Assembly: GCA_032207245.1 (NCBI GenBank)
Contig: CM063498.1
Span: 56,897,807-56,961,806 of the forward strand
Reading direction: 5' to 3'
Origin: Pardosa pseudoannulata
Lineage: Eukaryota > Arthropoda > Arachnida > Araneae > Lycosidae
Length of the DNA stretch: 64,000 nt
The notes under the pieces are model-generated. The model had not been told where the DNA came from. It saw only the letters and a list, made by a program, of their open reading frames with translations, and ran no database searches. The position numbers and the translations under genes were made by a program. This document shows, piece by piece, positions 1 through 10,698 of this stretch. Within the stretch, counting starts at the first letter, position 1, and every line of letters begins with the position of its first letter.

Positions 1-213
1 TCAAAATTTAAACTTTCTTTCAAACACTATTATTGTTTGGAACATAATAGATTTTTTCCTTGAAGTCATAAATTTAAACCAATCAAATGTTCTGTTAAGT
101 CTACTAAAAGCTAAATCTAAAACCCAATCTTTGTCTTCCACTTCAGTCACAAGTTTTCCTTTTGTTTCCATAATTTTTTTTATTTCAGTGGATTCACACA
201 AAATTTTAAACAA
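1..213 (-). pseudogene. hAT-type transposase fragment (GTF2IRD2/ZBED-like), decayed
   Basis: Read on the minus strand, the first 36 codons include METKGK followed by LVTEVEDKDWVLDLAF, ending near base 106. I recognise this as the segment of GTF2IRD2-like/ZBED-type hAT transposases that precedes a leucine-rich stretch. After base 106 the open frame loses the family resemblance. The adjacent frame picks it up again (LVDLTEHLIGLNL, then LQGKN) but carries a stop at 66-68, so the copy has a frameshift and a nonsense codon. It runs off the left edge of the window, and no zinc finger or catalytic region is visible. The family call is from memory of the motif, not from a search. I read this as a dead interspersed copy, not a host gene. 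Confidence 0.55.
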
Positions 214-2385
214 ATTCTCTCTAAGATGTTTTTATTTCAAAATAAATGTCAATGAATCGATTATATATGAAAAATAATGCACACATTTATTTTTGTAATA
301 AAAATTAAGTTTTATCATTTGCATTTGGGCTTCACTCTAAAGGCTTTTGGACTGCACTTACAGGAATGTACTAAATAGTACCCTGGGGACAAATCAACAA
401 TGTGTTTGTCCCCCAATCCTAAGAAAACATTTTTGGGTATTTGAGAACATAAGACACTACCATGTCTATACTTTAAACTCTAATTATAAAAAGAAAACTC
501 CACCATTTCCCTATTAGTACACAAATTTGAATTCATAATAAAAAAATTGCTTAAAAAAATACTTTTTACCAATACAGTATGGGAAAAAAAATGCTAGTTA
601 AATATAACTTTAAAAACATTTTATCTAAAATATATTTTACCAGTGTTCCAAATTTCCTTGAATGATATGTGTCTAGAAATTTTTGCCCACATAAGCACTT
701 GCACACTGCAACTCAAATGAAATTGTGAAAGACGACAAATCTTCGATTTGAGACTTTTTGTATTCTTAATCGGTTTACTGCAATACATTTTAAAAAGGTG
801 GGAGATATTCAAATTATTCCCTCTCCTGTCTCATGTACACCATATTTAGAGACAAAATAAACATAGGTTAGTAAATTATCAAAACTGTTATAATAAAAAT
901 TATGTATGAAATAAGTCATGTACAACGGTATAAAAAATTTATGATACATGGCAACTAACAGACCAAATTTAATAATTTCCTTCATATTAACCATTTACAT
1001 CCAAAATGTGTGCACCCCCCCCCATTAATAAATCTACGAATGGCCAAAAATTTTTCAGCACCCAGCTGTCTGACATTTTTAATTTTCTTGTGGAAGGTAA
1101 AGTAAACCTGCATTCATGGATTCGATTTAAGTCATTACTAAATTATTTTAAGTTATATTGACAATTAAACCAATATTTAACATTTTATATATGTGGGTCA
1201 TGTTGAAAAAACATTGAAGAGAGTATCACTTATCACTAGAATAAGTGCTTAATTCACTTCAATTCTTTTTAAAAACTGAAAAATGTTAGTTTCTTTTGGA
1301 CAGTACTATTTTATTTTTTGAATTGGGATTTATCTTTAAAGGCTTTTATTAATACCTAATATAATTTGCGTTACACTAAATCAATTTGTCTTTAGAGGAC
1401 AGTTATGAAACTGGAACTCACAAAGCATAGGGTTTCCAATGTGACCCTAACAAGTTAGAAACTCCTGATCTAGATGCATAAATATAAATCAGAAAGCCAC
1501 ATTTAATTTAGTTATAACATACCACCACCTATACTTTTTAAGTATTAATTTGTAAATGATTATTGCTAGTTCTTTCAATTTAATATTTGGGTAACTAGTG
1601 TTGCTTGGTATCTGCGAAAATAAAATGTTTCAAATCCATGACTTTCCCTGATTTAGCAGATCATTTTCCATGATTTTAAAAAGCTTTCGTTAAAGTATAC
1701 ATAAATAAAATTTCTGATTTACATACAAATAAAACATATGCTTTTAGAGAAATTACAGGAATTTTATCATAAAAAAAACTATAAACTTATAAAGTAAGTG
1801 CTAATAAACTCACATACATAAAAATAATTTGTTGTATCTACATACCTAAGTTTAATCATATAGCAATTTTTCAATCAAAATATTTCCAATTTGAATTCAG
1901 GGTACTTTGGTATTACCCAGGTGACCATGAATAATAGCGAAATATAACCCTATAATGTTTATATACAATATCCCTAGATATAAACTTATATTTTGTGCAA
2001 AAATCTTAACCAATTTTTATTCAAAAATAATTATTATATTAATAAAATTTTAATCTACAATTTAAGAAAAAACCAGAATAATATACATTTACCCACCCAT
2101 TAAGCTTTCTTGCTTCGAGTTTCCTTGGTGAACAAATTTTACTTGGCAATATGGTCAATAGGATAATAAATACCAAACTCAGTGACTTCAGCCAAATGAC
2201 AAGTAAAAATAGAATTAAACAATTCTACGCATTTTTTTAATCGGTAGTTTAGTGGATCATGACTTTTACTTATTTTACTTTGGACGGTATTAAGATTTGA
2301 TAACCACACAAATTACTCTTAGAGCATAACTAAAAAGAAAAAAAATACAGTACAATAGCTAAATTTAATTTCTACTTGCCACTTT
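214..2385. other. Non-coding AT-rich stretch
   Basis: I see no exon-like open frame, splice-bounded coding segment or RNA gene here. Short open frames near 621-994 on the minus strand have no recognisable protein features. A run of C near 1014-1023 is a simple tract. Confidence 0.5.
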
Positions 2386-2663
2386 TCATGTTCACGCAAT
2401 TTACAAGGCAAATGCACCTTGGACTTAATGCTAGAAAGAATTAAGTCCAAGGTGCATTTGCGCCGAACGACGAATAGAGTGCTGGTCTTCGGAACCGGAG
2501 TTTGCGGGTTCGAACCCCGCTGATGGCATGGATGTTTGTAGCCGTTCGGAATCGGCTTTAAACTGTAAGTCCCGGTCTCATTAGCCCTCGTGTGCAAAAC
2601 AGTAGACCGTAGTGCTCCAAAACAAACCAAGGTGCATTTGCCTTGCAAATTGTGTGAACATGA
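2386..2663. repeat. Foldback (MITE-like) palindrome interrupted by a SINE
   Basis: The left arm begins TCATGTTCAC at 2386 and continues through AAGGCAAATGCACCTTGG to GGACTTAAT at 2429. A 10-base loop (2430-2439) follows, then the complementary ATTAAGTCCAAGG. The outer part of the right arm (AAGGTGCATTTGCCTTG to GTGAACATGA, ending 2663) is displaced by a SINE at 2461-2626. Removing the SINE and one copy of its target duplication leaves a nearly perfect palindrome of about 100 bp. This resembles a small foldback/MITE element. No autonomous partner is visible, so the family is unknown. Confidence 0.65.
2461..2626 (+). repeat. tRNA-derived SINE with 14-bp target site duplication
   Basis: The copy has a tRNA-like head with TCTTCGGAACCGGAG (resembling an Arg-type anticodon arm) and a clear B box (GGTTCGAACCC). 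A tRNA-unrelated body follows (GGCATGGATGTTTGTAGCCG, then CCCGGTCTCATTAGCCCTCG), with a CAAAC-like tail. It is flanked by identical 14-bp repeats CCAAGGTGCATTTG at 2447-2460 and 2627-2640. These are direct evidence of target-primed insertion. The same family recurs at 5297, 5481, 10251, 38758 and 53004. The long minus-strand frame over it is only translated SINE. Confidence 0.88.
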
Positions 2664-3148
2664 TTTGCAAACAGTCCTGCTAGCAGTATGATCTAAACCT
2701 ACAAAATCTGGTATCAAAGACATACAGATAAGGGCATTTTAAGTTGAAATATTCAAATTTTTAATAAGTTCAGAAAGTTTTAAAATGAATATTTCACCTA
2801 TTAATAATAAAATGCAAGATAAGCCCTTCAAAACCCTTATGATAAAGATAAATCAAATTTTCAAAATTAAGAATTTAAAACCTAGCAAATAATTTTCAAT
2901 TTTAACCTTAACGAAATTTGGGTCTTCACATTTTCTCTCATGCAATGTTTTAAAACTATACTTTACTTTTCAGGGTATTTTTATTGTTTTCTTCACACTC
3001 CCCAGAAAAAAAAAAAGAACATCTATATGTATCTAGACAAGCTGCTGTTTTATGTGTTTACATCCAACGACTATTTCCCCTTCACAATTTTTAGAACACT
3101 GCCACAATTCAAATGAAGAAACAAAAGACACAAAATAAAAATTTTGAA
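2664..3148. other. Intergenic stretch downstream of RPL37A
   Basis: AT-rich sequence between the foldback element and the RPL37A polyadenylation signal. No coding or RNA feature recognised. Confidence 0.5.
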
Positions 3149-3154
3149 TTTATT
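3149..3154 (-). promoter_or_regulatory. Polyadenylation signal AATAAA of RPL37A
   Basis: On the minus strand AATAAA lies 11 bases after the TAA stop (3166-3168), which would give a very short 3' UTR. Very short UTRs are usual for ribosomal protein mRNAs. Confidence 0.7.
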
Positions 3155-3165
3155 GAGATATTACA

Positions 3166-6100
3166 TTACTGCTCCTTCATTTCTCTTAATCGCCTGACAG
3201 CACTTCTCACAGTAGCAGCAGCTGTTGTGCTATATAAATAAAAAAAATATATTGAAAAAGGGAAAAAAAATATAGTAAAAGTATAGCAAGTTAAGCATTA
3301 TTAAGTACAGAATTAAGAACAGGTTACTTCCAACTCAGGTATGAAGAAACCCAGTAAGATAAAGTACTACCCAACACTGAAATGTTAGCTAATTCATACA
3401 AATATTTCTAATTGTGCTGCAGCTGTGCATGAATCAATCAACTTTAAGAACTAGTTTGGGCCACTCTTGAAGCTCTTTCTTAATGAATTGTATATTGAGG
3501 AATTAAGACTATGTGGTACTGTGTTAAAAATTGAACATAAAACTCAAATTGAACAGCTCTTTGAGTTTAGCTGCAAGTAATTAAACTGCTTGGTTTTAGA
3601 TAACCTGCACAATATACTTTTTAAAAGCAGATATTTGGTATATATCTAAAATTATCAAGGTATTGCTTTTGCTAAAAAACTTGTAATTTTGCAGGATACC
3701 AGAACTTTATTCCATTTTAAAATAAATTACAATATATTTTTAAATGGTTTCTAGGGTTATAACCAGTCATTTTAACAGTGACTTCCAGTGACAGAAAGAG
3801 GGATGGTTTCAATATACTAAAATCTCCATCCAGGTTCAGAGGTTTATGATATTCACTCCCAAAAAAATATGTCCCCATTGTTTGTATTATTCTATTTATC
3901 ATACAGACAATTTTGTTCTAAATTAAAATATATTAAGATATACAACTTTTGAGAGTAAAAATCCTGAAATTCAATATATAAGATTAGACGTCTAGATATT
4001 CAGCTTGGATATCCAGAAGGGATGACACATATAAAATATGAAAAGAAAATTTCACGACGGTCGTTCTTCAAATGTGGGTAAAACTAGTTTTATGACTGGA
4101 TAACAATATTTACTTAATCTAAAAAGGTGTGTATTTTAAGGTGCTTCCCCCCCCAATCCCTTAGATACAGCAAACATAACTCAGCCTAATATTTCATTAC
4201 ATTTCTGTGCAAGAGCATACATTTAGTTTTAGACATCTATAAAGATCTCAGTACTGAATGATCAGATTCAGCAAATATCAATAGCACAAACACAAATGAC
4301 AATGCATTAATTCTATGTATAGTAATTAATATCATAAAACAAAGCAAACACAGTAAAGTTACTATCTAAGGGAAATTTTCATTAAGAAAAACAAGAACAG
4401 AAACAAGTGTTTTATGTTCAAATAAAAAATAAGGACACGATGAAAAATATATTTAAGAGTCGTTATTTTTAAAATTCAAATTATTTTTTGAAGAAAAACT
4501 TGTTTTCATCTTTATTAATTTTATTTGGTTGTCATAGTATTTATACCTTAAATACTATGACAATTACTATTAAAACATTAAAATTTGTTACTGTTGAAAA
4601 TACCATATTTAATAAACCCACCTTCCAATACTAAGTAGCTGCGAACATGCTACTAGCAGTTATTTAAATGTGAATCACAAATTGTCATCCATTACACACA
4701 CACACATAAAAACTTCAGTTCTAAAAGTACCAGCTAAACAAACTTTTTGGTGACTCAGATCATTAGAATGAAATTGAAATAATGAATGAAATAAATTTAA
4801 ATTTTAACATATTGCTTTAAAAAGGAAAATCACATAACATTATTACTGTTTTTCAGTAGAAAATATTTATGGACACAGCAAAAAAGAAAAATAGGTTTAA
4901 ATAACTTTTTCATTTTCAGTAAATTATTTTTAAATTTTCAAGAATCACCCTTGATATATAAATAAAACTTGCCAGTTTTGAACAATTAACCAACAGTATC
5001 AAGCCGAAATCGTGCATTCTGAATGTGCATATATATATACACCTATATATAAATAAAAATTAAAAATACCTGTATACATAAGCACCACCAGCAACTGTCT
5101 TCTGACAAGCCTTGCATTTCCAAATTCCAACACAAGTTCTTTTCATTGTTTCCTATTTAAGACAAGAGGATATTTGTGTACCACATATATAAAAGCATTA
5201 ACTTTAAAAACTTTATTGAACTCTTCAAAAGCCAGTTTCACTTATTCTTAAACATTAGCATTGGGTTTGGGTATAATGATAGCACACAGCAAATTGGGCC
5301 AGTTAGGTTTCGAACACTAAGCCTACTTTTTTTGTGCAACAGAAGGGCTAATAAAACTGGGACCTGCTGCTTAAAGCTGATTCTAAACAGCTACGAACAT
5401 CCATGCCACAGTGGGATTTGAACCCACAAACTCCAGTATCATAGATCAGCACCCTGACCATTCACTCAGCCAGTTTGGTACACTACTAGTCTACTGTCTT
5501 GCCACATGAAGGCTTGTGAGACATACTATGTAAAAACTGTTTCCAAAATGGCTATGGACATTCGTGCCAGCAGTGGATTCATACCTACAATCTTTAGTAT
5601 TAACAAGCGGAACTATACTTATTTGACCCCTGCTATTCAGGGGGTACCAACAGACAAAGGTGATTAAATTCATTCAAAGCATTAACTTATTGAACACCTT
5701 CCTAATATACTTGGCAAACTCCTGCTTTAGCATAAGGAATCTGACTGTTTAGGAAAAAAAATATATACATTTAAGAAATAAGTACTGATATTATATTTTT
5801 TTTATGCTTTAAGAACTGAAAATATTTTTCTGCGGATAATTACATTACTTTAGAGTATCTTACAATAAATTAACATAACCTACCTTTCCACAGAAAACAC
5901 AAGTGTATTTAGAATGCTGGGTTATTTCCATCTTCTTTACCATTTTCCTTAAAGAGGCACCATATCGAGTACCATATTTACCTACTACTCCAACCTTCTT
6001 TGTACGCTTGGCCTGTAGTAATAATAAATCTATATTAAACATTATAGGAATATTTGATTTATAGTAAAAATATTAACTATAATAATATTAACAACGAGAC

Positions 6101-7113
6101 ATTGTATAGATACAACTAATACAAGACAATTTATGGGGACCAGATCACGATTATAATAGATCACTTTGCCTTATAGATAATTACTCTTTAACCCTGCAAT
6201 TGAGTGTTATTTTCCATAGGTAATGCGTGCAATGGCCACAGTACCTATCTCTTCTCTAGTATGGCCTGGGGAGCAGAATTCAAAAAGTGACGAAGGGATA
6301 CTGTCCAGACATTTGAGCACTAGATTGTATTTATATCATTGGGTAGTTTCCTTTATTATTCTTGTATTTAAATTTTACATTATTACTTAGATCACAAATA
6401 TACAAAAAGTACCCTTGAGGGTACTACCAAATTACAACAAGTTATGTCACTACATTATCTGTTATCTTACTATAATGCAAAATATTTAGTCATATTTGCA
6501 AGGTAAAAATGAATTAAACAAAGGTCGGTTTAGTGAAATTAAAGTGATAATCCAAGAATAGTGTATTTAAAGAAACACAAAGTAGTAATACAAATATTGA
6601 GTTGTTTTAATTCACAGGAAAATAAATGATTTATTCTCTGTTCTGGATGAAACAATTCAAATTAATTCTTAATGATAAGTAAGGAAAAAACAAATATCAC
6701 TTCATAAGCTAGTAACACATTTGATTAGCAATAAAATTTCTCCTTTAAAATAAAAGAAAAAAAAATTCAAGGTCCGATAGTGTGGATGAGAAAAAAGTAC
6801 GAAAGCCTTGTCACAAATAACACGGCATATTCTGTTAACAAATTTAAAGTCTAAGACTGATTAATTATGCTCTTAGTTTATGTCACAAAGAGACCCCAAG
6901 AAACTAATATTAAATTGAAAGAAATTGCACTATTATCATATATATATTAGAAATAAGTAAATTTTAAGAACTTTAAGCAACCACGTGTATATAGCAACGT
7001 GTAAACAAAATAAATAGTTCAAACCATTTTTTAAATACTTTACAAGCACTACACATGAATATTACTGTAATTAATAGTATAAAAAAAAATAATCTTTAAA
7101 AATTACTCACCAT
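3166..7113 (-). CDS. RPL37A: 60S ribosomal protein L37a (eL43), four coding exons
   Basis: Structural zinc-ribbon protein of the large cytosolic ribosomal subunit. Coding exons on the minus strand: 7111-7113 (ATG alone), 5884-6012, 5070-5152 and 3166-3229. All junctions are GT-AG, giving 279 nt and 92 residues, the same length as mammalian L37a. The ATG-only first exon is also how the human gene is built. The protein starts [20 protein letters not shown] and ends [14 protein letters not shown]. The four zinc ligands are C39, C42, C57 and C60, in CVFC and CKAC. A serine codon is split across the last junction. The introns contain two minus-strand SINEs in tandem but no recognised snoRNA. The gene is head to head with BAG6, so the upstream interval is probably a shared promoter region. 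Confidence 0.96.
5297..5477 (-). repeat. Diverged tRNA-derived SINE in the RPL37A intron
   Basis: Read on the minus strand it carries the family head (CTGGAGTTTGTGGGTTCAAA with a B box), then GGCATGGATGTTCGTAGC and CAGGTCCCAGTTTTATTAG. It matches the copies at 2461 and 38758 with many substitutions, so it is an older insertion. It lies directly beside a second copy in the same orientation. Ends are approximate. Confidence 0.75.
5481..5612 (-). repeat. Second, more degraded SINE copy in tandem
   Basis: On the minus strand the family motifs GAATCCACTGCTGGCACGAA and TGTCCATAGCC are followed by a degenerate body ending near the motif TAGACTAGTAG. The tRNA-like head is only partly recognisable. 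It is head to tail with the copy at 5297-5477. Confidence 0.6.
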
Positions 7114-7640
7114 TTTGACTATTCAAGGTAATTGAAACAATCAAGTTAGCTAGACGGCAATGCCAATGCAGCACAAAATGGAGAAGGGGATAATTGATCG
7201 GGTAACCGCACGAGTAGAGTAACAGTGCAAATCGATCTATACATTTTAAAATTAAATAAATTATTGAAGTTGGTTTTAAAACCTAAAGAAAAATAAATAA
7301 ATAATAATGTAATTTGATAAAATATTATTCAGACAAAATAGAGTCCAAATGATTTTTATTTAATTTTAAGCAATTTTGATGTCTTTAATTAATTTCACTA
7401 GCACTTAAATAAACAATCAAAAATTTCAATAAATTATAGTAAAATGTTTAATGTACTGTGGATTTATCGTGCTTTTCGATGAAATTTTTCTTTCTATTTT
7501 GGCACATATTTTTTTAGGAGTTTCTATTTTGATTGGCAATATAAGTAGGTTTACTTTTCTCATTCCCTTTCTTTCCGCGATCGTTGCTTTAATATCTTGT
7601 AAACTACAGATATCTTGCTCTGATCCCGAAAGTTCCATTA
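7114..7640. promoter_or_regulatory. Probable bidirectional promoter region (RPL37A / BAG6) with candidate BAG6 5' UTR exon
   Basis: RPL37A starts leftward at 7113 and BAG6 runs rightward. A strong donor (ATTA|GTAAGT, exon end 7640) on the plus strand could splice to the acceptor at 10684-10685 just before the BAG6 start codon. That join creates an in-frame TAG directly upstream of the first coding exon, which fits an untranslated first exon. CpG-containing sequence (CCGCGATCG, about 7576) lies in this interval. The transcription start cannot be seen. A 70-codon minus-strand frame (7426-7638) is open here but has no recognisable similarity. Confidence 0.45.
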
Positions 7641-10600
7641 GTAAGTAACTAAAAATATTTACTTTCGCAAAAATTAATTTAAAATCTGCTTATTTTTGTG
7701 TATTTAGTATTATTCTTGTCGCTTTATGCTGCAGGTGCGTAGTATTGTATATAGATTTGTAAGTGTTAATTGCCTAAAATTTTAACAATTTTTGATACAT
7801 TTTTAATAAAGTTTTTTATAAAATTAAAAATGAAGTGATATACTTTTCTTGTAATAGTTTTTTCATGAGTTGTCGTTTGAAATTTTTGATGCTGTAAGTT
7901 TCAATTTAGTGTAATACTAAAAATTTGTTTTTTTTTAAGTACTTTTTGTTTTGTTTTCCATTTAGTTTTTTTTTATTTGTGTTAAGATGAAAACGATTTG
8001 AGTAGTTTATAAGATTTTTAGTTATACAGTTTTGTGCCTATTTGTTTTTTGAGTAACTTTAAAATAACTTTTCGTTTATATTCGATCTAATATAAATGAC
8101 GCAACCTAAGGTAACAATTATACCCTCAGTAGAGATCTCCTCTTTAAGATTTATTCGGCTAGGTTTCTGTATGTGTAGCTACTCATTTTTAAGTAAATAT
8201 CTTTAATACTCCTTTTAAAACAGTAATATTTTGATTTAAAAATTATTATTAAATTATTGATTTGGTTTTTGTAATATGTAACTTATTAGCAAATCTATAT
8301 CTTTTGCTTGTAACTTGACTGACATTTTTCATTTTTATATTTAGTAATCCTAAATATCTCTAAAATTTAGGTAGCATGAATGTTGTTACTTATACATTTT
8401 ATTGAACAAATTGATGGTATTCAATTACTCAATTATTCATGGATAACTTTGATGTTTTTAAACACTTATGCAGATGAAATATTTAACATTGCAGACATTG
8501 AATCAGCATATTGGCTGAATATGACAACAATGGTTTTATAACAGTGTTGTAGTACTGTTATAGCTTGTAACTCCAAATAATTTAAAAATGAAATTTGTTT
8601 TAGCAAAGAAATTTTCTTCCTCTAATAATCTTAAATCCTGTTTCTTATAATAAAAGTTTTTTTCTTATATTTATCTATAAATTATTTTAAAAGTTTAGCT
8701 TTATAGTAGGGGACGTTTAAGTACTGATAAGATGGAGAGTTAGTAAAATAATGTATTGTTTGTTTTATTTTCATTAAATAATATATTGTATTAAATATTA
8801 TCATTTAATAATATATTGCATAATTATAAATAATACATTGTACTAATATATCATTGTGATGTATTTAATGATTGATACCAACTAGTTTTTCATTAAACTT
8901 GTGAATCAATTATATAATGTTAATGAAATTTTACTTATTTTTTATAGCTTCTATTGATTATCAATTGCTTTTATTGAGTCTTTTAACTAACTTTCATTCA
9001 AAGTTATCACTTTAAAAGGCCTAGTGACTTTTAAACCTTAACTTCATACAAGAAACCAGTCTTTTAATTTTGACTTTTGTGGCTAAGTTACAGCCCCTCC
9101 CTTATAATCATGCTGAGGTAAATGCTATAAGGCTGAAAGTGACAATTTGAAATTATATATCTAATTGATAATATTTAAAATTGTAGATTAAGTATATAGT
9201 CATTATATTAATGTTTTAATTATAAGTTTTCAAACTGTTGCAAGATCTTAAATATTAAAAATAATTTGTTTTTTCAAGACCTGTTAGATTCCTGGTAACT
9301 TGTTAAATTAAGGCTTACTCTGTGTATTTAACTGATTTTTAAAATTTTTCTTATTGGTTGATATAATTCATGCCACAATAAATGTCTAATAGAAATGCCA
9401 TGTCATTAATCATAACTTTTTTTTAATTTGTTATATTTGTATTTTTTTTCCTTGCTCTTACCTGGTTATTAAAGAAATAGGCCTGGGACAAGTTTCTCTG
9501 TAATTAGAGTAAAAAGTGCGTTAATATATTTAGATATGATTCTAATAGAAAACATCTTGCTTTCCAAATAACGAGTTTTAATTCTGTACATTTTTTGCTA
9601 TTTTGCATAATATAAGGGATTATATTTTTATTACTTTGTTTTTATATAATTATGGCTGCCCAGTTTGGATATACTATTTTCTAGCCCAACAGCTATTGAA
9701 CTATTAATGAACAGAGTAATTAATAAGAATGTATATGTAATTATAGTACTAAAAAAAGTATTGAAGTTAAATATTGTATAAGAATACAGATAACATAATT
9801 ATGTAGTAATAGTAATAACTTTTCTAGTTTAATCTTGTTTTGTTATTTTGTGGTTTTTAGACTAATTTCTATTTTAGGCTGTTTTCATCTTACTTCTTTG
9901 TAAATAAAGTGTGAACACTTCGATTTTTTTTTTTTCTTTTAAATCTTGAACTATGTTAGTTCAATTTTAAATTGTATTTATTCTCTATAAAAATAAGCTA
10001 GCTATTTTAGTTTTTGAAACCTTTCTGTAAAATACAATTATATAATAGCAGTGTAAAAAAAGGAATTTTTTTTAATTGTGAGAATAAGATAATGAGACAC
10101 TGTAGTACTATTTTCTAGTAACCCATTTTATTCTCATCCCAAATGGCTGGATGAATATATTAACTAAAAATTTCAATAGAACAAATTTACATATATATAT
10201 ATTGTGCTTATACTTAAAATTTCTTTTTCGCTAGCTATCTGGATGCCAAATAATGGCCAAATGTGTATGGCATTGGTCTTTGGTACCAGAGTTTGTGGGA
10301 TTGAATCCCTTTGCTGGCAAGGATTTTTTTAGCCATTCAAAATCATCATAAAGCAGTCATTTCTGGTCTCATTAGCTATTGTGTAGGAAAACCATAGATT
10401 GTAGTGCTTTCACCAACCAACCATTCATGTTATCTAAATATTTCAAAATTGGAAACATACTAATTTATAGAAGTTAGAAGGTCAGTAATGTATAGAATTC
10501 TGTAATAAGAGATGATAATGAAAGGCCAATTATATATTTTTTGTGTTAACAAAATAGTAACAAAGCAAATAAATTGTTTTAGTATATAATTTTTAAAGCA

Positions 10601-10685
10601 ATTTATTAAATTTTGCAGAAGATATTTGATTAAGATTTATTAATAAGACACAACATTTCCAATTTTTTTTTTTTTTTTTTTTTAG
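7641..10685 (+). other. Presumed 5' UTR intron of BAG6
   Basis: AT-rich non-coding sequence between the candidate donor at 7641 and the acceptor at 10684-10685, which follows a long poly-T tract (10663-10683). It contains one old SINE (10251-10422) and no exon that I can support. Confidence 0.45.
10251..10422 (+). repeat. Old diverged tRNA-derived SINE
   Basis: Recognisable by CCAGAGTTTGTGGGATTGAA (degenerate B box), GCTGGCAAGGATTTTTTTAG and TCTGGTCTCATTAGC, then a CAACC-type tail. It is clearly more diverged than the copies at 2461 and 38758. Confidence 0.7.
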
Positions 10686-10691
10686 GTTTTC

Positions 10692-10697
10692 ATGTAA
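10692..10697 (+). promoter_or_regulatory. Start-stop minimal uORF (ATG-TAA) before the BAG6 start
   Basis: In the first coding exon an ATG immediately followed by TAA ends one base before the main ATG at 10699-10701 and is out of frame with it. If it is in the 5' leader it could stall or divert scanning ribosomes. This is inferred from position only. Confidence 0.5.
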
Positions 10698-10698
10698 A

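Noticed and set aside
2319..2723. 134-codon minus-strand open frame
   Set aside because: It is the translation of a SINE and the foldback arms; the same peptide pattern appears at the other SINE copies (38674-38922, 52999-53181).
6190..6300. TTAACCCTGCAATTGAG as a third piggyBac-like MITE end
   Set aside because: No inverted partner followed by TTAA was found nearby.
7426..7648. Overlapping open frames on both strands near the RPL37A/BAG6 promoter
   Set aside because: Neither has a recognisable domain; the plus-strand segment is better explained as an untranslated exon ending at the 7641 donor.
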